Part shown: positions 46,264 through 54,069 of the stretch, piece after piece
Numbering within the stretch: position 1 is the first letter of the stretch
Layout of the letters: the number at the start of each line of letters is the position of its first letter
Assembly: GCF_001468465.1 (NCBI RefSeq)
Contig: NZ_LNSA01000003.1
Location: 62,001-126,000, forward strand
DNA length: 64,000 nucleotides
Origin: Sphingopyxis sp. H115
GTDB lineage: Bacteria > Pseudomonadota > Alphaproteobacteria > Sphingomonadales > Sphingomonadaceae
Direction of reading: 5' to 3'
Position numbers and translations under genes: made by a program
Notes under the pieces: generated by a model
Seen by the model: only the letters and a program-made list of their open reading frames with translations
Told to the model about the DNA's origin: nothing
Databases searched by the model: none

Positions 46264-47271
46264 ATGGACGACGCCACCCCCAATCCCGCCGACATCCCCG
46301 CCCCCGGCAGCTATCACTGGACACCCAAACTCCAGCGCGATTTTCTCGAAGCCTTTGCCACCAACGGGTCGGTGAAGATTTCGGCGGCTCAGGTCGGCAT
46401 GTCACCGTCCGCCGTCTATCAGCTCAAACAGCGGCCGCAGGGCGCGGCGTTCAAGCTCGGCTGCGCCGCGGCGACACTGATCGCGCGCGGGCGGCTCGCC
46501 GACGAGTTGCTCGACCGCGCGATCTGGGGGCACGACGAGACGACCACCGTGATGCGCGAGGAGGACCGCAGCCTCTATAAACGCCGCCGTATCGACAGCC
46601 GCCTCGGCCTCGCGATGCTCGCGCGGCTCGACCGCATGGTCGAAACGCGCGCGCAGGCGGGCGAAGAGATGCTCGCGCAGGTCATCGCCGGCGACTGGCC
46701 GGGCTTCCTGTCGCTGTTCGACGCTGCAGAAGCCGCGCGCACCCCCGCCACCGAAGCCGCATCCGAAGGGACGCCCGAAGGCGCCGCCGAAACCGCCCCC
46801 GCCCCCGCGACCGAAGGCATGGCCGCCGCGCTCGCGCTCTGGCTCGCCGCCCGCGACAACCGCGCCAACCCGCTCGCGACCCTCTGGCGCGGCACCGCGA
46901 TCGCGAATGAAGTTACGCAGATTTCCGCCGATTCCGAAGCCTGCGAAGACGCCGGCGAAGCGGACGCCACCCCCGAGGAAGAGGCCGCGGCGATGACCGT
47001 CTGGCGCAGCTCCTCGACCGGCGAGCTGCGCACCAATTTCCCGCCGCCCGACGATTATCTGGGCATCGAGGAAGGCGAATTCGGCGACCAATATTATGAA
47101 CGCACGCTCGACGCCGCCGAGGAAGAGGCATGGGAAAACGCCCGCGCCGAGGCCTTCGCGCCCTTGCGTCAGGCCGGGGAAACCGCTCGCCGCGCCTTCT
47201 TCGCCCTCCCCGACCCGGCGAACGATCCGGCGCCCGAGGGCGGGAAAGCGCGCAAAAGCGCGAGCGGATGA
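46264..47271 (+). CDS. Helix-turn-helix protein of unknown role
   Basis: A 335-residue protein. The N-terminal ~55 residues (HWTPKLQRDFLEAFATNGSVKISAAQVGMSPSAVYQLKQRPQGAAFKLG) look like the small-terminase/resolvase type of HTH. The middle is a helical region with paired Arg/Glu (RLADELLDRAIWGHDETTTVMREEDRSLYKRRRIDSRLGLAMLARLDRM). The C-terminal ~180 residues are Ala/Glu-rich and low complexity. GAAAGGACGAATCG precedes the ATG at 46264. Similar proteins are found in sphingomonad genomes with no assigned function. It starts just beyond the AT-rich OLD gene. Confidence 0.72.
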   Translation: MDDATPNPADIPAPGSYHWTPKLQRDFLEAFATNGSVKISAAQVGMSPSAVYQLKQRPQGAAFKLGCAAATLIARGRLADELLDRAIWGHDETTTVMREEDRSLYKRRRIDSRLGLAMLARLDRMVETRAQAGEEMLAQVIAGDWPGFLSLFDAAEAARTPATEAASEGTPEGAAETAPAPATEGMAAALALWLAARDNRANPLATLWRGTAIANEVTQISADSEACEDAGEADATPEEEAAAMTVWRSSSTGELRTNFPPPDDYLGIEEGEFGDQYYERTLDAAEEEAWENARAEAFAPLRQAGETARRAFFALPDPANDPAPEGGKARKSASG

Positions 47272-47424
47272 TCCTCGCGGCAAAGCGATGGGGAAAATCG
47301 CTTCGCCAGGCCTTATAATCCGCCGCGCGCGTCCCCACATGAGGATCATCGCGGCACATACGTCCTGTAGGCCGCCGCGGCTGAGAGACCGCGCGCTCCC
47401 GCTTACGCAAGAGGAGGCGCCCGC

Positions 47425-47718
47425 ATGCAGTCCGACACCCCGCCCACCGATCCCGAAACCCCGGCCCCCGCAAAGCGCCGCACCGGCTACGCATTTCGCC
47501 CGAACCGCGCCGCGCTCCCGCGCGACGAGGCGCAGCGACAGGGCGATATCAGCCAGCTCGCGTTCCTCAGCATGGGTGGGCGCGACCGGGCGATCACCTT
47601 CCTCAATGGCGAGGATGCCGAACTCGGCGGCCGCCCGCTCGCGCTCGCGACCGCCAGTGCCGAGGGGTTTTCCCGCGTCGCCGACGCGATCCGCGCGCGC
47701 GCCGCGAACGACGCGTGA
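47425..47718 (+). CDS. DUF2384-like (MbcA/ParS/Xre C-terminal) small protein
   Basis: A 97-residue protein. The C-terminal part AITFLNGEDAELGGRPLALATASAEGFSRVADAIRARA follows the pattern of the DUF2384 toxin-binding domain found in antitoxins paired with RES-domain toxins (leucine-asparagine, LGGRPL, EGF..V). The N-terminal ~25 residues are Pro-rich. No RES-domain gene is next to it; instead it overlaps a 71-residue ORF by four bases. An AAGAGGAGG site precedes the ATG. The antitoxin relationship is by motif resemblance and would need profile comparison. Confidence 0.6.
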   Translation: MQSDTPPTDPETPAPAKRRTGYAFRPNRAALPRDEAQRQGDISQLAFLSMGGRDRAITFLNGEDAELGGRPLALATASAEGFSRVADAIRARAANDA

Positions 47719-47930
47719 GCCGCGCGATCAACCTCAGCCTCGCCGAAAGCGAACTGATCGCGCTCTGCCGCTCCGCGCGCATCGGCGTCAGCGCGATCGA
47801 GCCGCTGAAATCGGGCGGCACGCGGCTTGTGTGCATGACCCGCGAGGGTGCCGACGAAATCCGCAGGCGGCTCGCGGGCAACATCATCGACGGCGAAGTC
47901 GATCGCCATCGCTTCTATCGCCCGCCATAG
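47715..47930 (+). CDS. Small hypothetical protein overlapping the DUF2384-like gene
   Basis: A 71-residue protein beginning at a GTG that overlaps the previous stop (GTGA), so the two are translationally coupled. The sequence (SRAINLSLAESELIALCRSARIGVSAIEPLKSGGTRLVCMTREGADEIRRRLAGNIIDGEVDRHRFYRPP) looks like a small alpha/beta fold with two cysteines. I recognise no family. It is not a RES toxin: it is too short and lacks the Arg-Glu-Ser signature. Confidence 0.6.
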   Translation: MSRAINLSLAESELIALCRSARIGVSAIEPLKSGGTRLVCMTREGADEIRRRLAGNIIDGEVDRHRFYRPP

Positions 47931-48078
47931 CGATACGCGCCGGGCACCGAAATATTGGCGCTTTATCGGCCTGTTCGCGGGAAATAATCGGGGGCTTTCC
48001 GATAGCAATTCCGGGCGCGGCGCCGCGGAATAATCCGCTCTGTCCGGCCCGCGCAATTCCGCGACAATTGGGCGTGAC

Positions 48079-48107
48079 CTTGACTTTTTGTGGGCAATCG
48101 CCCATAT
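48079..48107 (+). promoter_or_regulatory. Candidate cold-shock gene promoter
   Basis: TTGACT is followed after 17 bases by CATATG. Transcription would start near 48114, giving a leader of about 120 bases before the csp ATG. Long leaders are typical of cold-induced csp genes. This is the only promoter-like signal I see in the 305-base gap 47931-48235. Confidence 0.4.
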
Positions 48108-48235
48108 GGGTCGGGCTAACGTCGCATGCGACGGAAATTGACGGCCTTCCGGGGCACTATCTTCCCTTCACACGCTACCAGCTCCGCCGGTGCTTTTGCC
48201 GGTGGATTCCCGTTTCTCGTGAAAGGAAACACCCC

Positions 48236-48442
48236 ATGGCCATCGGCATCGTAAAATTCTTCAACAATGACAAGGGCTACGGCTTCATCGAAAATGAAGA
48301 CGGCTCGGGCGACAGCTTCGTCCACATCACCGCGGTCCAGGCCGCGGGCATGGACACGCTCAACAAGGAACAGCGCGTTTCCTACGAACTCGAAACCGGC
48401 AAGAATGGCAAGGTTTCGGCCGTGAACCTCCAGTCGGCCTGA
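48236..48442 (+). CDS. Cold-shock domain protein
   Basis: A 68-residue CspA-type nucleic-acid chaperone. It shows the RNP1-type KGYGFIEN (family KGFGFI) and RNP2-type FVHITAV (family VFVH), and starts MAIGIVKFFNNDKGYGFIENEDG. The usual Lys-Trp-Phe near the start (VKWF) is VKFF here, so the aromatic patch keeps Phe. GAAAGGAAAC lies ahead of the ATG, after a long leader. An IF-1-like gene starts four bases after its stop, so RNA-chaperone and translation genes are linked. Confidence 0.95.
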   Translation: MAIGIVKFFNNDKGYGFIENEDGSGDSFVHITAVQAAGMDTLNKEQRVSYELETGKNGKVSAVNLQSA

Positions 48443-48445
48443 TTA

Positions 48446-48709
48446 TTGGCTAAAGAGGAACTCATGACGTTCGAGGGGCAGGTCGACGAGATCCTGCCCG
48501 ACGGGCGCTTCGGCGTCGTTCTCGAAAATGGTCATCGGGTCATCGTCTATACGGCGGGCCGGATGCGGCGTTTCCGCATCCGGTCGGTCGTCGGCGACGC
48601 CGTGCGCGTCGAAATGACCCCCTATGACCTGACCAAGGGCCGCCTCGTCTACCGCGAACGCGGGGGCGGGCCGGTTCCGCCAAGCCAGCGCAAACGGCGC
48701 GGGCTCTGA
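48446..48709 (+). CDS. infA: Translation initiation factor IF-1 (divergent copy)
   Basis: An 87-residue OB-fold protein: [56 protein letters not shown] matches IF-1 (LENGH, [18 protein letters not shown]). From TTG 48446 it begins MAKEEL, exactly the usual IF-1 N-terminus, but the only clear ribosome site (AGAGGAA) lies inside that stretch and points to ATG 48464. The basic tail after YRE is longer than normal IF-1 and low complexity. Its position directly after a cold-shock gene suggests it may be a second IF-1 used in stress. The start remains open. Confidence 0.82.
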   Translation: MAKEELMTFEGQVDEILPDGRFGVVLENGHRVIVYTAGRMRRFRIRSVVGDAVRVEMTPYDLTKGRLVYRERGGGPVPPSQRKRRGL

Positions 48710-48744
48710 CAAATGGAGCCAGCGCAAACGGCGTGGGCTCCGAC
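48683..48744. repeat. 28-base direct repeat at the end of infA
   Basis: AGCCAGCGCAAACGGCG is repeated 34 bases apart with the same following GGGCTC, two mismatches in 28 bases. The first copy encodes the infA C-terminus and stop; the second lies in the following gap. It looks like a recent short duplication. Confidence 0.8.
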
Positions 48745-48787
48745 CGAAGGGGGCGGCGAGCCGCGCCGTCCTCCAACAACAAAACAC

Positions 48788-48961
48788 ATGAAACCAAAGA
48801 TAAAGATGATGACTATGTTTACGAATAATAACGCAATTTTTCCCGCTCTGCCCGCGCTGTCGCTGGCCGGCAAGGCGATGACGGCGACCCCGCCGCGCCG
48901 CCGCCGCCCGACGCTGTCGCGCCGCGAGCTCCGGCGCCTGATCGCCGACATGGTCGATTGA
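48788..48961 (+). CDS. Small basic hypothetical protein
   Basis: A 57-residue ORF (MKPKIKMMTMFTNNNAIFPALPALSLAGKAMTATPPRRRRPTLSRRELRRLIADMVD) ending with a basic, Arg-rich helix. Several alternative Met starts exist, and the frame is open further upstream through the repeat. A low-GC patch at its start (ACAAAACACATG, GATAAAGATGATG) is unusual here. I recognise no family. It lies in tandem between infA and another short gene, which weakly supports coding. Confidence 0.42.
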   Translation: MKPKIKMMTMFTNNNAIFPALPALSLAGKAMTATPPRRRRPTLSRRELRRLIADMVD

Positions 48962-48988
48962 TCGACCCTATATTTTAAGGAAGCAGCC

Positions 48989-49183
48989 ATGTCGGCCACG
49001 ATCGAATTCTACCGCACCCAGGCCGAAAAATGTTCGGCCGAGGCCGAGGCGTCGGCGCTGACGCAGGTCCGCGACCGCAATCTGCGCGCCGCGGCGGCGT
49101 GGCAGGCGATGGCCGACAAGCTGCTCCACACCGAAAAGCTCCGCGCCGAAAAGACCGCGGCAGTGGCGGCCGAAAAGGCCTAG
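48989..49183 (+). CDS. Small helical hypothetical protein
   Basis: A 64-residue, probably all-helical protein (MSATIEFYRTQAEKCSAEAEASALTQVRDRNLRAAAAWQAMADKLLHTEKLRAEKTAAVAAEKA). The pattern FYRxQA..C..EA..A.L..VR.R.LR...AW..MAD is one I associate with short conserved proteins of sphingomonads, with no known role. AAGGAAGC lies ahead of the ATG at good spacing. It ends 11 bases before the stop of the convergent PEP-CTERM gene. Confidence 0.65.
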   Translation: MSATIEFYRTQAEKCSAEAEASALTQVRDRNLRAAAAWQAMADKLLHTEKLRAEKTAAVAAEKA

Positions 49184-49194
49184 CGCGCCGCGCC

Positions 49195-50298
49195 CTATCG
49201 GGCGTCGCTTTTGGCGCGGCGGCGGCGCCACAGGATCAGGCCCGCGACGCCCAGCCCGAACAGGCCGAACATGCCGGGTTCGGGCACCGGCACCGCGCCG
49301 CCCGAGCTGCTCCCGCCGCCCCCGGTCGAGCTGTCGCCGCCTCCCGACGGCGGCGTGACATATCCGCCCTTGAAGGTGCCGATATGCATCTCGCCGTCCT
49401 GCTTCAAATTCCCGAACACCGCCGAACCCTGGATATAATTGCGCGTCTCGGCATCGGCGAGCGGCGCCAGCACCGACCCGCCCCACGCCGTGCTCAGCTT
49501 CAATTCCTCGGCATCGGGGAAATTCCAGATGACATGTTCGCCAAGGTTGTTGGTGCCGCCGAGGAAATTGTCGTTGAGGGTTACCGACCGCCCGCCGACA
49601 TTGACGATCGCCGTGTCGGCACCGTTCAGGTTGAACTGGATCTCGCCGATCCGGTCGAGGTCGGCGGCGCTGATGTCGAACACCGCCAGCCCCTGAGCAT
49701 TGGGTTGCGCGTTGAAAATGCCGCGGCCGCCCTGCACCGTCAGCTGGCTGTTGGCCGCGAGCGTCCCCATCTCGAACGACAGGCTGCCCATGCTACTCTC
49801 GAGGTCGGACTTTTGCTGCTGCAACCCCAGCCCGAACCCCGGATCGCTCCGATCGAGGTTCGACAGCACCTTATTCTGGTTGACGTTGGTGTTGCTGATC
49901 GTCCCGCCGACCTTCACAATCTGGTTCGGGCCGTTGAGGTTGAACCCGCTCGTCACATTGCCGCCAACGACGGCCCCCGACCCATTGTTCAGATTTTTGT
50001 GGCTGCCGGTGACATTGCCGACGACGGTCAACCCCGGCTGGCCGTTGGGCGAGCTGGTGGCACGGATGCCGTAATTCGACGAATTGCCGGTCAGATTGCC
50101 GCCGACGAACGTGCGCCCCTCGACCTCGGACGAGGATTGCAAATTGCCGAGGACGACGAGATTCCATTCGCGCAGCGCGTCGATGCCGGTGATGCTGCCC
50201 GCCTGCTGGGCGAGCGCCGGGGTGATCGCGGTCGCGGCAAGCGCGGCGGGGAACAGGATGCGGGTCGAAAAATCCACGGTATCGGTATCCAGACTCAA
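49195..50298 (-). CDS. PEP-CTERM sorted protein with choice-of-anchor A domain
   Basis: About 367 residues. The signal peptide (TRILFPAALAATAITPALAQ) is followed by a choice-of-anchor A domain: ALREWNLVVLGNLQSSSEVEGRTFVGGNLTGNSSNYGI, repeated GGNV/GNVT turns and AVVGGNVTSGFNLNG, then VIWNFPDAEELKLSTAWGGSVLAPLA. A Gly/Ser linker leads to the sorting end VPVPEPGMFGLFGLGVAGLILWRRRRAKSDA: the VPEP motif, a hydrophobic segment and an Arg cluster. Exosortase would cleave there and place the protein at the cell surface. The start is a TTG at 50298; an in-frame GTG at 50277 is possible. No exosortase gene is nearby. Confidence 0.85.
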   Translation of the reverse strand: MSLDTDTVDFSTRILFPAALAATAITPALAQQAGSITGIDALREWNLVVLGNLQSSSEVEGRTFVGGNLTGNSSNYGIRATSSPNGQPGLTVVGNVTGSHKNLNNGSGAVVGGNVTSGFNLNGPNQIVKVGGTISNTNVNQNKVLSNLDRSDPGFGLGLQQQKSDLESSMGSLSFEMGTLAANSQLTVQGGRGIFNAQPNAQGLAVFDISAADLDRIGEIQFNLNGADTAIVNVGGRSVTLNDNFLGGTNNLGEHVIWNFPDAEELKLSTAWGGSVLAPLADAETRNYIQGSAVFGNLKQDGEMHIGTFKGGYVTPPSGGGDSSTGGGGSSSGGAVPVPEPGMFGLFGLGVAGLILWRRRRAKSDAR

Positions 50299-50428
50299 GG
50301 GACAAGGTCGGGCGCCATAGGGCGTCCATCGACGAGCTTACACCGAAGTGCGATAAAGCGTTGTCCTGTAATGAAACAATCGCGGCTTTATGCCGCGCAC
50401 CCGTGGCAAAAATGCGGTGGGTCCGGCG

Positions 50429-51097
50429 TCAGCCGATCGACAGGAAGGCAGTCACCGTCAACCTGCCGGTGCCGGGGTCGGCCGACAATGGGCTGTCCGG
50501 CGAAATCGCCCCGCTGTGCAGGTTCCAGCTGCGATAGAGCAGCGCGCGATTATAACGCGCCGGTTCGCTGCGGACGCATTCGAACAGCGGGGTGTCGCCC
50601 AGCATATAGCCTGGCGGGGGTGTGCCGCCGTATCGCATTTCGGTATCGAGATGGCGAAAGAACAGGTCGCGCCGCGCCTCGTCCACAGTCTCGAACCCCG
50701 TGGCCCGGTGACGGTAGAAAGCGGTCCCGTCGCCGTCTTCGGGCGACAGATAATGGACGAGTGCGATGCGGTCGGCGGTAAAGGCGTCGACATGCGGCAG
50801 GCGCTGCGGAAGGGAAAGCGCATCGGCGGGCGTCGAGACGATCGAAAAGCTCGCATCGACGACAGCGACCGGGCCATGGCGCCCAAAGGCTTCCGCTGCG
50901 ACCGCTGCGATCACCGGCAGCTGGTTCGCAAGATAGTCGGCGGGCAGCACGGCGCGGACGCCCGGATAATGGTGGAGTGCCGGGATAAAATCGGCCCGCG
51001 CCGCATGGGCTCGTAGCGCATCGGGATCGGGCGCGAAATCGTCGATAACAGCCAGCGGCTGTGCCTCGGCGCCAATCCGTTCGACGCGGACGGTCAT
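50429..51097 (-). CDS. DUF6445 family protein (2OG-oxygenase-like)
   Basis: A 222-residue protein. LPHVDAFTADRIALVHYLSPEDGDGTAFYRHRATGFETVDEARRDLFF (~100-147) has the His-x-Asp and later His/Arg spacing of the jelly-roll oxygenase fold and matches the DUF6445 pattern. YRSWNLHSGAISPDSPLSADPGTGRLTVTAFLSIG ends it. DUF6445 proteins often sit near flavin-dependent halogenases and TonB receptors, neither of which is here. Its ATG overlaps the stop of the ECF sigma gene (ATGA), so the two are cotranslated, an unusual partner. Confidence 0.72.
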   Translation of the reverse strand: MTVRVERIGAEAQPLAVIDDFAPDPDALRAHAARADFIPALHHYPGVRAVLPADYLANQLPVIAAVAAEAFGRHGPVAVVDASFSIVSTPADALSLPQRLPHVDAFTADRIALVHYLSPEDGDGTAFYRHRATGFETVDEARRDLFFRHLDTEMRYGGTPPPGYMLGDTPLFECVRSEPARYNRALLYRSWNLHSGAISPDSPLSADPGTGRLTVTAFLSIG

Positions 51098-52356
51098 GGG
51101 GCACAGGCCGCGGCGCGCGCCAGCAGGAAGTCGCGTTCGCGCTCGTTCGCCGACAGCGCCGCGGCGGTCTCGAACGCGACGCGCGCCTCGCCGGTTCGAC
51201 CGGCGCGGAACAGGAAGTCGCCGCGCGCCGCGGGAAGCGGCGCATAATTTCGCAGCAAGGCCGCGTCGGCGATATCGTCGACCAGTCGAAGTCCCACCTC
51301 GGGCCCGAAGGCCATGCTGTGCGCAACTGCGCGATTGAGCTCGACCACGGGCGACGGCACGACCTCGGCGAGCCGGTCGTACAGCCCAGCAATCCGCCCC
51401 CAGTCGGTCTCTTGGGCCGAACGCGCCCGGGCATGACAGGCAGCAAGCGCCGCCTGCAACACATAGGCTCCGTCCGCGCCGGCCAGCGCTTCGGCACGGT
51501 CCAGCGCATTCAGTCCACGACGGATCAATAGCCGGTCCCAGCGCGCGCGGTCCTGCTCGGTCAGCGGGACGAATCGCCCATCGGGACCAGCTCGGGCCGC
51601 CAGCCGCGAGGCCTGGATCTCTACCAGCGCAAGTAATCCCCACACCTCGGGCTGCTCGGGCAGCAGCCCGGCCAGGATTCGCGCCAGCCGCTGCGCCTCG
51701 GCGCACAACGGCGGGCGCACGAGCGATGGCCCCGTCGTCGCGGCATAGCCTTCGTTGAAGATGAGGTAGACGACCTCGAGCACCGATCCGAGCCGCGCTG
51801 TAAGTTCCGCGCCGCGCGGCACCTCGAACGCCACGCCGGCCTTGGCGATCGCCTTCTTTGCGCGGGTAATCCGCGCCGCGATCGCCGCTTCGTTTGACAG
51901 GAAAGCGCGTGCAATTTCCTCGACGGTCAATCCGCCGACCAGTCGCAGCGTCAGTGCGGCGCGCCCTTCGGCGCCGACCACCGGGTGACACGCGGCAAAG
52001 ATCAGGCCGAGCAGTTCGTCGCCCAGCGGATCGTCCAGGGCGGCTTCGACAGTCTCGACGCTCATGTCGCGCTCCTCGTCCAGTTCGCGAGCGATCTCGA
52101 CCTGTTTGCGCTCCCGCATCCGGGTGTGCCTGATGCCATCGATGGCGCGCCGCTTCGCCGTCGCCATCAGCCAGGCGCCGGGATTTGCGGGCACCCCGCT
52201 CCTTGGCCATTCGGTCAGCGCGACCAGCAGCGCGTCCTGCGCCAACTCCTCGGCGCGGTCGACGTCGCGGGTCAGCCGCGCCAGTCCGGCGATCAGCCGC
52301 GCCCGCTCGATGCGGAAAACCGCCTCGATCGCTCGGTGGGTGGGGTCCGCCGCCAT
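51094..52356 (-). CDS. ECF42-type RNA polymerase sigma factor (DUF6596)
   Basis: A 420-residue sigma factor, far longer than a usual ECF (~190). The N-terminal sigma2/sigma4 parts are clear: LARLTRDVDRAEELAQDALLVALTEWPRSGVPANPGAWLMATAKRRAIDGIR (~24-75) and ALTLRLVGGLTVEEIARAFLSNEAAIAARITRAKKAI (~133-169). The remaining ~240 residues are the helical, TPR-like DUF6596 extension (VYLIFNEGYAATTGPSLVRPPLCAEAQRLARIL). This class lacks an anti-sigma factor and is normally encoded next to a DGPF-domain protein, as here (52397). It overlaps the following DUF6445 gene by four bases. Confidence 0.9.
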   Translation of the reverse strand: MAADPTHRAIEAVFRIERARLIAGLARLTRDVDRAEELAQDALLVALTEWPRSGVPANPGAWLMATAKRRAIDGIRHTRMRERKQVEIARELDEERDMSVETVEAALDDPLGDELLGLIFAACHPVVGAEGRAALTLRLVGGLTVEEIARAFLSNEAAIAARITRAKKAIAKAGVAFEVPRGAELTARLGSVLEVVYLIFNEGYAATTGPSLVRPPLCAEAQRLARILAGLLPEQPEVWGLLALVEIQASRLAARAGPDGRFVPLTEQDRARWDRLLIRRGLNALDRAEALAGADGAYVLQAALAACHARARSAQETDWGRIAGLYDRLAEVVPSPVVELNRAVAHSMAFGPEVGLRLVDDIADAALLRNYAPLPAARGDFLFRAGRTGEARVAFETAAALSANERERDFLLARAAACAP

Positions 52357-52396
52357 GCGCTACGCGGTGCGGCGCATGGCGGGGTGGACCGGCGGA

Positions 52397-52828
52397 TCAA
52401 CGGTTCGCAAGCTTCTCGCCCACGCCGTCATGGATCTCCGCGGCTTCGGGCGGGATCAAGTCGCCGAAATCTTCCATTTCATAGAAGGGGCGGATCTCGA
52501 TCTCGCTCGGCCCGAACATCGGGTTGGGACAGCGCTTCACCCATTCGACCGCCTCGTCCATGTCCTTGACCTCCCAGATCCAGTAACCGGCGACCAGCTC
52601 GCGCGTTTCGGCGAACGGTCCGTCGATGACGGTGCGGCTGGGGCCGTCGAACGCGACCCGCTTGCCGAACGATGACGGCTTCAGTCCGTCGCCGGCGACC
52701 AGCACGCCGGCATTGACCAGTTCCTCGTTGAACTTGCCCATGTCGATAAACATCTGGCTCAGTTCGGGCGACGGCGTCATGCCCTGTTCGCTGTCTTCGG
52801 TCGCTTTTACAAATACCATCACACGCAT
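52397..52828 (-). CDS. DGPF/YciI-related domain protein
   Basis: A 143-residue ferredoxin-like fold protein. MRVMVFVKATEDSEQGMTPSPELSQMFIDMGKFNEELVNAGVLVAGDGLKPSSFGKRVAF opens it, the DGPF motif is present as VIDGPFAETRELVAGYWIWEVKDMDEAVEW (~67-96), and EIEIRPFYEMEDFG ends the domain. These proteins accompany ECF42 sigma factors and may sense the signal or feed it to the sigma extension; the mechanism is not established. AAAAGGAGAC precedes the start. It is 40 bases upstream of the sigma gene and in the same operon. Confidence 0.9.
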   Translation of the reverse strand: MRVMVFVKATEDSEQGMTPSPELSQMFIDMGKFNEELVNAGVLVAGDGLKPSSFGKRVAFDGPSRTVIDGPFAETRELVAGYWIWEVKDMDEAVEWVKRCPNPMFGPSEIEIRPFYEMEDFGDLIPPEAAEIHDGVGEKLANR

Positions 52829-52916
52829 TGCCTGTCTCCTTTTGTCGGGCCAACAGCGGCTCGTACCCAGACGACGAATGAGCCGACGTCAAATCGACAC
52901 GACACCGAAAAAATTT

Positions 52917-53930
52917 TCAGGCGACCTCCGCCAGCGACTGCGGCGTGGAGAAACGCTGCCGATATTCGTGCGGCGACAGGCCGATCAGGCGGTGGAACAA
53001 TTTGCGGAAGGCGGCGGCATCCTCATAGCCGACGCTCCACGCAATCTGGTCGACCGTGCGCTTCGTAAATTCCAGCAGTTCGCGTGCCTTGCCGATGCGC
53101 AGATGCTGGACATATTCGACCGGAGTCATGCCAGTTGCCGCCTTGAACCGGCGCTGAAACGTCCGCTCTTCCATTCTCGCCTCGCCCGCCATCTCCGCCA
53201 CCGGAACCGGCCCGGCGCCGCGCGCCTGCAACCAGTGTTGCACCTTCAATATCGCTTCGTCGCCATGGTTGAGCTTGGGCGCGAAGCTTGCGTAATTTTT
53301 CTGTTCGCGCCCCGACGGGTCGATTAGCAGAAAGCGCGCGGTTTCCATCATCACCGTGGGGCCGAGCAACCGCTCGACGATGCGGAGCCCCAGGTCGGTC
53401 CATGCCATCAGCCCGCCGGCGGTGACGATGTCTCCGTCATCGACGACCATCCGATCGGCCTCCATTCGCACGTCCGGAAAACGTGTCCTGAACTCCTCGG
53501 CAAAAAACCAGTGCGTCGTCGCCGGCCGCCCCGCCAGCAGCCCCGTGGCGGCGAGTGCAAAGGCACCGCCGCAATTCGACGCGAGCACCGCACCATGCGC
53601 ATGCCGGTCGAGCAGCCAGCGCGCATAGGGTTCGACCTCGCCCGGTTCGAGCAATTTGTGCAGGCTTCCCGGCGCGATCAGAACCGCAGGCGAATTGCCC
53701 GCCGGCTCGTTGGGGTGGCTGTCGTACCAGCGAGCGAATCCGCCACCGTCGTGCAAGCGCCAGTGGCTCGCGCGGATCGGGCGGCGTCCATGCTCGACTG
53801 CAAAGCGTCCTGCGACGTCGAACAGGTCGGTAATCCCGTGCACCATGCCCATCTGGCAGTCGGGATAGGTCATCATCCCGACCTCGATAAGCGGCATTTC
53901 CGCCGCGTCCGGCACCTTCAGCTTGGGCAT
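52917..53930 (-). CDS. GlxA-family transcriptional regulator (DJ-1/PfpI plus AraC HTH)
   Basis: A 337-residue regulator. The N-terminal DJ-1/PfpI-like domain runs to ~210 (EVGMMTYPDCQMGMVHGITDLFDVAGRFA, then VLASNCGGAFALAATGLLAGRPATTHW, where the nucleophile-elbow Cys is kept). The AraC HTH pair follows (~235-330): VAEMAGEARMEERTFQRRFKAATGMTPVEYVQHLRIGKARELLE and VDQIAWSVGYEDAAAFRKLFHRLIGLSPHEYRQRF. GGGGAG precedes ATG 53930. It is divergent from the alpha/beta hydrolase at 54070 and may control it. Confidence 0.9.
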   Translation of the reverse strand: MPKLKVPDAAEMPLIEVGMMTYPDCQMGMVHGITDLFDVAGRFAVEHGRRPIRASHWRLHDGGGFARWYDSHPNEPAGNSPAVLIAPGSLHKLLEPGEVEPYARWLLDRHAHGAVLASNCGGAFALAATGLLAGRPATTHWFFAEEFRTRFPDVRMEADRMVVDDGDIVTAGGLMAWTDLGLRIVERLLGPTVMMETARFLLIDPSGREQKNYASFAPKLNHGDEAILKVQHWLQARGAGPVPVAEMAGEARMEERTFQRRFKAATGMTPVEYVQHLRIGKARELLEFTKRTVDQIAWSVGYEDAAAFRKLFHRLIGLSPHEYRQRFSTPQSLAEVA

Positions 53931-54069
53931 ATTGGCTCCCCAATCGCACACTTGTCGGAATCGGCCCGCATAATGTCGCGTCCGCCAATCCCGCGCAAGG
54001 GCGCCCCGGCCTATCTCCTTTTCCACCGGGACGGACATCCCGCTCCCCTCGCTCGAAAGGAACCATATC

